In this document: one piece after another, positions 59,601 to 64,000 of the stretch | Numbering within the stretch: the stretch's first letter is position 1 | How the letters are laid out: each line of letters starts with the position of its first letter | Source: M3007 sp032115775 | GTDB lineage: Bacteria; Bacteroidota; Bacteroidia; Chitinophagales; Saprospiraceae | DNA length: 64,000 nt | Direction of reading: 5' to 3' | Assembly (NCBI GenBank): GCA_032115775.1 | Contig: JAUMBL010000023.1 | Span: forward strand, 1-64,000 | Notes under the pieces: model-generated | Database searches by the model: none | What the model saw: the letters and a program-made list of their open reading frames with translations, nothing else | Told to the model about the DNA's origin: nothing | Position numbers and translations under genes: made by a program

Positions 59601-60276
59601 TCAACCGCCTGCCCTGACCGAAACGGCTTATTTTTTGCGCCGCGCGCGCAGAGCCGGCTGTCTTCAGTTTTTGGAATCTAATATTGTCACCATTACGGTG
59701 CTTCCCGCCGGTTCGCCCGGTTGCGGATCCTTCCTGACCGATTTTACCGTGCAGGCCATGGAGGACGCCAACGTGCAGGCGGTTTGGCGAACTTTGCCGG
59801 AACCCGTTCAATTTACCTACACCTTGGAGCATGCGCCGGATTCAGTTCACTGGACGCCTGTGCAAACCCTCCTCGGCAAATACAACCCGTTCGACGAAAA
59901 TAACTACGCGGCGATCCATCAAACGCCTTTGCTGGGCATGAATTACTATCGAATAAAGCGGGTGGATCCCTTCGGATTGGCGGCTTATTCCGAAATTCGA
60001 GCCTTGGAAATGCGCATGGCCTATCCAGACGCGATTCGGATTTATCCGAATCCGGTCTCGGATCTGTTGCAGATCGAAAACATGGCGGCCCTCGACAGCG
60101 AGGCGCAGGTGGAGCTGATCGCGCCGAGCGGGGCGGTGCTCCGCGTGCAATCTATTCCAAAAACTGCGCGCACCATGCTGGAAATTCCGGTGGGGGATTT
60201 GGCTTCCGGGCTTTATTTCGTCCGGATTACGTTTGGAAACGGTGCGCGGCGGACTGTAAAGATTTCTAAATTTTAA
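56677..60276 (+). CDS. SprB-repeat adhesin with SdrD B-like domain and T9SS type A tail
   Basis: 1199 aa from the ATG at 56677 (signal MVPRHFVHQTRSTPILVFTV... ending VGAQ). Ten SprB-like repeats span residues ~30-780, each with -GG-PPY-Y-WSNGDTT-A--L--G-Y-VTVTD--GC. An SdrD-B-type Ig domain follows (~783-905: VGDWIWYDDNQNGFQDPQE). A Cys-rich bridging region comes next, and the C-terminus is a type A sorting domain (~1121-1199; IYPNPVSDLLQIEN, GLYFVRITFGN). T9SS cargo for the outer surface. The repeat pairs with the tail AVADSLAPG are more alike than the rest. The longer TTG start at 56629 is rejected. Its stop is followed by a MITE half-site. Confidence 0.9.
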   Translation: MVPRHFVHQTRSTPILVFTVLLTLAFCPGRVGAQSMEAVITHTAIACQGGLSTATVSVTGNAQPPFSYLWSNGLTAQNAALPAGFYSVTVFDSQGQSASDTVLIPEPAALGVALVTEQQICAIAPDGSATAVPFGGTPPYAYAWSNNGNSAQITGLAAGNYTVTVTDANGCTATGSGTVEYWDEGLWLMLTPSDVPCHGDSTGSIKVSPMSGTPPYTYIWSSGDTTITTSNLPAGTYSVTVTDVNGCQNSLTGEIFQPTPLVLALTAAGDFSCAGIACAQAAYSGGTPPYTLVWSTGAASDTICGLVTGVYTATLTDANFCTHIDSLSIQKADTIAIEIQVTGCAGCALPGSATATVGAGPGAYSYLWDNGETSAEADSLTAGTHTVTVTDLVSGCTDTASVFIPACAPVDAQVQINSPATCLAGGQASITISGGLPPYSIQWDNGDTTAVAGNLSPGGHTVTVTDAAGCAVITLFVMDQTPRPELSVVVLTHAACNLGGSAQAFPSGGLPPYSLLWDNGDTTAVSDSLAPGIRCVTLTDANGCADTACVVINPPPNAPVVVITNITPGSCLATAVLQAGVTSGGTPPYTYLWSNGDTTAVADSLAPGIYCVTVMDSQGCMNTACDTVLAPTLPNPVATLTMPAGCLTGATATVTVTGGVPPYTYLWMPGNYTTAGVSNLPPATYTIMVTDANGCTGTTTLTVSAPNAPVLAVVSTTKQNCSMFGTAVVSASGGTAPYLFEWENGEIGPVADSLPAGSNIVIVTDAAGCRDTAIVSIFFTPNGINVGDWIWYDDNQNGFQDPQETEGVNNIIVRLTQAGPDGIFGTSDDVILQRDTTGPDGMYNFDCVLPGNYVLVFSGLPFGFQWAVKNQFNDDCLDSDLNANGRTDIIVIPNAQSDNLCIDAGVHLLCQNVVNAGLICCNQTICAGNMPALIAQVTPPGGGQGSVEFAWRQLDLSNPAQPVWVDIPGASGANYQPPALTETAYFLRRARRAGCLQFLESNIVTITVLPAGSPGCGSFLTDFTVQAMEDANVQAVWRTLPEPVQFTYTLEHAPDSVHWTPVQTLLGKYNPFDENNYAAIHQTPLLGMNYYRIKRVDPFGLAAYSEIRALEMRMAYPDAIRIYPNPVSDLLQIENMAALDSEAQVELIAPSGAVLRVQSIPKTARTMLEIPVGDLASGLYFVRITFGNGARRTVKISKF

Positions 60277-60290
60277 GTAGTTACGTCAAA
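60275..60290. repeat. Solo MITE-like terminus at the adhesin stop codon
   Basis: AAGTAGTTACGTCAAA; the same 16 bases occur at 49270-49285, where they join the MITE end to its flanking repeat. Begins inside the TAA stop codon. Confidence 0.5.
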
Positions 60291-60299
60291 CCTGTCTGT

Positions 60300-61598
60300 A
60301 TGCCTTATAAACTCGCCGTCTTTTTCCGAGCCGCATGCCTGCTGCCCTTATTTTTAGAGGCCTGCCAGTCGCCGGAAACCGCACAGTCGCCCCGGTTCCG
60401 ACTGATCCAAACCGACACCTTTCGGTTCAATAATTTTGTGGACTGCAATATGGCGGAGGCTTGGGTGGACGATACCTTTCGCATTTTTCCCGGAAAATAC
60501 GGCGAGGATCCGGTCTGGGGATATGCCCGCGATTTGAAATTTTCCAGCGGCCTGCATGCCGACGAGGCGTTCAGCAATCCGGCCTCCGCGTACATTGCGC
60601 CGGCTTTGCCGCTCAACGCCCCGATCGGCCAGGCCGGCCTGCACGGCGCCGTATGGTTCGAAACCGTGTATCAGGACGCTCGTGACCCACGCGGCCGCAC
60701 CCTGTACGCGGTTTATCACAACGAAAATTACCCGGAAACGCTGCCCTACGATTCCGTTTCCGGAACGGGCTACCTGGATCAAAACTGGCCCTTGGGCCTC
60801 ACTGAACGTATTACGCCCGCTGCCGTGTGCCGGATCGGCATTATGAAATCAACCGATGGCGGTTGGAGCTGGGAAAATAAAGGCCTGTTTCTCGAAGATA
60901 AACAGCCGCGCATGATCCTGAAACCGCACAACACCTCCAAAACCTTTGCCGGCGGCGTGGGCGACCCCTCAGCCGTGGCCGTGGGTGACTACCTTTACCT
61001 CTTCTACGGTGAATACGGCTATCCCGGGGTGTACGCCCCAACCACTTATAACCCCGATACGGAGCGGAGCGGACAATGTATCAGCGTCGCCAGAATCCGG
61101 CTGGCCGACTTAGACCAACCGCAGGGCAAAGCCAGGCGTTGGGACGGCAAGGGTTTCAATGCCCCCTGGGACGGCGTCGGAAAACCCATCACCGCCCTGC
61201 AAATCCCTGGAAACGAAGGCGGCGGCCCGGCTTCCGCGCCCACCGGCGGCTTTCACTGGGGCCCTTCCGTGAGCTGGAATACCTACCTGAATTGCTGGGT
61301 GATGCTGATGGGAAAAGTGGAAGGTCAATCGTGGGTCGGCGATGAACTCTATATTTCCTTCAACCCGCAGAAGGATCTCGGGGAAGGCGCCCATTCGCAA
61401 GATTGGAGCAAACCGCAGCTGCTCGTCGCCAAACCCGGCCATGTAATGTGGTACCCCTCGCTCCAGCCAATGAATACCCCGGAGGATATCGCCGACAAAC
61501 GCACCAGCCTGCGGCTGGGAAAACGCGCCCGGCTGTTTTTTAAGTACTCCGATCTGAGTAAATACTGCTCGGAGTATATTGTGGAGTTTGAGCGCTGA
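60300..61598 (+). CDS. Lipoprotein with beta-propeller-type glycosyl-hydrolase-like fold
   Basis: 432 aa. Signal with lipobox LEAC (lipid Cys ~22). Then a long beta-rich domain with motifs of DUF4185/GH43-like five-bladed propellers: IGIMKSTDGGWSWENKGLF, GVGDPSAVAVGDYLYLFYGE and HWGPSVSWNTYLNCWVMLMG, ending SKPQLLVAKPGHVMWYPSLQ. Likely carbohydrate-related, outer-membrane or periplasmic, but the catalytic acids cannot be confirmed by eye. Follows the adhesin by 23 bp, maybe co-transcribed. Confidence 0.75.
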   Translation: MPYKLAVFFRAACLLPLFLEACQSPETAQSPRFRLIQTDTFRFNNFVDCNMAEAWVDDTFRIFPGKYGEDPVWGYARDLKFSSGLHADEAFSNPASAYIAPALPLNAPIGQAGLHGAVWFETVYQDARDPRGRTLYAVYHNENYPETLPYDSVSGTGYLDQNWPLGLTERITPAAVCRIGIMKSTDGGWSWENKGLFLEDKQPRMILKPHNTSKTFAGGVGDPSAVAVGDYLYLFYGEYGYPGVYAPTTYNPDTERSGQCISVARIRLADLDQPQGKARRWDGKGFNAPWDGVGKPITALQIPGNEGGGPASAPTGGFHWGPSVSWNTYLNCWVMLMGKVEGQSWVGDELYISFNPQKDLGEGAHSQDWSKPQLLVAKPGHVMWYPSLQPMNTPEDIADKRTSLRLGKRARLFFKYSDLSKYCSEYIVEFER

Positions 61599-61658
61599 TC
61601 TTTTTCGGCGCGCTGCCGGCTGGAAAAACATTCCAGACGGTTTCTCATACATTCTCCC

Positions 61659-61666
61659 TAACTTTG
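61659..61666 (+). promoter_or_regulatory. Promoter -7 box TAACTTTG for moxR
   Basis: An exact TAnnTTTG match, 79 bp before the ATG at 61746. Confidence 0.6.
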
Positions 61667-61745
61667 CGCCGCTTCGCACAAAACAAATGCCATGTAAGCG
61701 GCGTTTAATTCGCCATTTTAAATACTTAACCTTTCAATCCATTCC

Positions 61746-62711
<966 letters not shown>

Positions 62712-62741
62712 TCCGCGCGCCAAATCGTCAACACCAAGATA

Positions 62742-63308
62742 ATGTCTATTACCACGCTTATTCGCAGCCGCCGCTCTATTTTTCCCAAGAGCTACCTGCC
62801 CGGTGCGCCGGTCAGCCGCGAAGAAATCGAATTGCTGCTTGAAAACGCGAACTGGGCGCCTACGCACCGGCTCACGGAACCTTGGCGTTTCCAGGTGTTT
62901 CTGTCGGAAGCAAGCCGGAATGCCCTGGGCGATTACCTGTCGGAATACTACAAAAAAATAACGCCCGCCGAGCAGTTTTCGGAGGAAAAATACCTGAAAA
63001 ATGGCGAAAACCCGCGCCGCGCCGGCGCCGTGATCGCTATTTGTATGCAACGCGACCCCGAAACCCGGGTGCCGGAATTTGAGGAAATCGCCGCCGTAGC
63101 CATGGCGGTGCAGAATATGTGGCTGAGCTGTACCGAACTCGGCCTGGGATGCTTCTGGAGCTCGCCTAAGGCCGCCCTCGAAGCCGACGATTTTCTGAAA
63201 CTGCAGCCCGGCGAACGCTGCCTGGGTCTGTTTTATATCGGCCGCCACGAAATGCCGGAAATACCGGGAAAACGCGGCGCTATCGCCGAAAAAACAATCT
63301 GGAAATAA
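62742..63308 (+). CDS. Nitroreductase family protein
   Basis: 188 aa, a full-length FMN-dependent nitroreductase fold. The FMN-binding RSRRSIFPK start and WAPTHRLTEPWRFQV, the AVAMAVQNMWLSCTELGLGC helix and the C-terminal CLGLFYIGRHEMPEIPGKR match the family. It reduces nitro or quinone-like compounds with NAD(P)H; the physiological substrate is unknown. Thirty bp downstream of moxR and 7 bp before yqeY, so probably part of the same transcript. Confidence 0.88.
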   Translation: MSITTLIRSRRSIFPKSYLPGAPVSREEIELLLENANWAPTHRLTEPWRFQVFLSEASRNALGDYLSEYYKKITPAEQFSEEKYLKNGENPRRAGAVIAICMQRDPETRVPEFEEIAAVAMAVQNMWLSCTELGLGCFWSSPKAALEADDFLKLQPGERCLGLFYIGRHEMPEIPGKRGAIAEKTIWK

Positions 63309-63315
63309 ACGCGTC

Positions 63316-63765
63316 ATGATGAGTTTAGAAACAAAAATAAACCAAGACCTCGTCGTCGCCATGAAAGCCAAAGACGAGATCGCACTCCGCAGTATCCGCG
63401 CCATTAAAAGCGCTATCCTACTCGCTAAAACGGACGGCAGCGGACAGGCTATAGACGAAGCGCGCGAAGTGGCGATGGTGCAAAAACTGCTTAAATCTCG
63501 CCAGGATTCGCTCGAAATTTATGAAAAAAATGGCCGCGAAGACCTCGCGAAAATCGAGCGCGAGGAAATCGAAATCATCAAAAAATACCTGCCCCAAATG
63601 ATGGAAGGCGCCGAACTCGAAGCCGCCATCCAGGCCGTTATCGCCCAGGTAGGCGCCAGCTCCGCCGCCGACTTCGGGAAGGTCATGGGCGCCGCCAGCA
63701 AACAACTGGCCGGAAAAGCCGAAGGCCGCGCCATCTCGGAAATGGTGAAAAAATTGCTCGCCTGA
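63316..63765 (+). CDS. GatB/YqeY domain protein
   Basis: 149 aa, the YqeY-type helical domain found at the end of GatB and alone. SLETKINQDLVVAMKAKDEI, then AIKSAILLAKTD and MVQKLLKSRQDSLEIYEKN, ending KVMGAASKQLAGKAEGRAIS. Alone it may act on tRNA or as an amidotransferase-related helper; the exact role is unknown. Adjacent Met codons (63316, 63319) both possible. Its stop overlaps the LptB start by one base (TGATG). Confidence 0.88.
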   Translation: MMSLETKINQDLVVAMKAKDEIALRSIRAIKSAILLAKTDGSGQAIDEAREVAMVQKLLKSRQDSLEIYEKNGREDLAKIEREEIEIIKKYLPQMMEGAELEAAIQAVIAQVGASSAADFGKVMGAASKQLAGKAEGRAISEMVKKLLA

Positions 63766-64000
63766 TGATGGTACTCCGCGCCGATCGCCTCCTCAAAATC
63801 TACGGCAAACGCACCGTAGTCCGGGATGTGAATTTTAACGTACGACAGGGCGAAATCGTCGGCCTGCTCGGACCAAACGGCGCCGGCAAAACTACCTCTT
63901 TTTATATGGTCGTGGGTTTTATCCAGCCCACCGAAGGCCACGTGTATCTCAATGACGAGGAAATCACCGGTCTCCCCATGTACAAACGCGCTCAAAAAGG
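63765..64000 (+). CDS. lptB: LPS export ABC transporter ATP-binding protein LptB, 3' truncated by the window
   Basis: First 78 residues only. Walker A GPNGAGKTT at residues 36-44, followed by the LptB-typical SFYMVVGFIQPTEGHVYL, and EEITGLPMYKRAQKG before the window ends. LptB drives LPS extraction from the inner membrane with LptFG. The start at 63765 overlaps the yqeY stop, and a second Met follows directly. The rest, with Walker B and signature, lies outside. Confidence 0.9.
   Translation, partial: MMVLRADRLLKIYGKRTVVRDVNFNVRQGEIVGLLGPNGAGKTTSFYMVVGFIQPTEGHVYLNDEEITGLPMYKRAQK

Noticed and set aside
61635..61645. AGACGGTTTCT at 61635, also in the hairpin at 54524-54534
   Set aside because: An 11-mer shared once; no paired arm at 61635, so chance is a fair explanation.

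Overview
This window comes from a chromosome of a Bacteroidota bacterium, most likely of the Saprospiria (Saprospiraceae/Lewinella/Haliscomenobacter group). Several features support this. There are four large secreted proteins ending in type IX secretion (T9SS) sorting domains. A PorW/SprE-type T9SS lipoprotein is present. Other typical Bacteroidota families are found: DUF4286, DUF4920, DUF3108, SprB repeats, a SurA-like PPIase and a large M14 peptidase. TAnnTTTG promoter boxes recur ahead of genes, and Shine-Dalgarno sequences are almost absent. Coding density is high, the coding GC content is moderate to high, and intergenic spacers are AT-rich. No rRNA, tRNA, CRISPR array, intact transposase or phage gene was seen.

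Layout. 1-7.9 kb: 3' end of an arginase-family hydrolase, an LPG-synthase-type membrane protein, a large M14 peptidase, a TIM-barrel sugar isomerase, a CrtA-like monooxygenase and a lipid/diacylglycerol kinase. 8-20.3 kb: a T9SS type A adhesin, nadA, and a giant (2706 aa) type B sorted protein with about 22 SprB repeats. 20.5-25.5 kb: Xaa-Pro aminopeptidase, a gene-free 1.15 kb region built of nested inverted repeats, a TetR regulator and a vanadium-haloperoxidase-like lipoprotein. 25.5-37.5 kb: a 2-oxoacid dehydrogenase E2 and T9SS PorW/SprE; then an M23 envelope peptidase, a second LPG-synthase-type protein and an RfaE2-type nucleotidyltransferase in a row; then a SurA-like PPIase with a TonB-like partner, and RadA. 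37.5-49.2 kb: another type B sorted protein, DUF4286, a VWA protein, an FtsX-like permease, GNAT, an amino-acid dehydrogenase, an OmpA-family porin-like protein and DUF3108. 49.4-64 kb: FtsK, a probable small RNA, DUF4920, a MORN-caspase, an MFS transporter, a 10-repeat SprB adhesin, a beta-propeller lipoprotein, MoxR, nitroreductase, YqeY and the start of LptB.

Together the genes describe a cell-envelope-centred chromosome segment: secretion of very large adhesins by T9SS (one machine component and four cargoes), outer-membrane and peptidoglycan maintenance (PpiC/SurA, M23, OmpA, LptB), and scattered core metabolism (NadA, E2, amino-acid dehydrogenase).

The most unusual content lies between genes. 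(1) A MITE-like family has TAACTnnTTAGCC terminal inverted repeats. One copy has a perfect 8-bp target duplication, another sits exactly at a stop codon and leaves the encoded C-terminus intact, and sizes run from 36 to 180 bp. (2) A second family of about 155-bp double-hairpin elements has four copies at gene 3' ends. Its long stem changes in sequence from copy to copy while both arms stay perfectly complementary. (3) A three-layer, onion-like set of inverted repeats occupies 21.95-23.08 kb.
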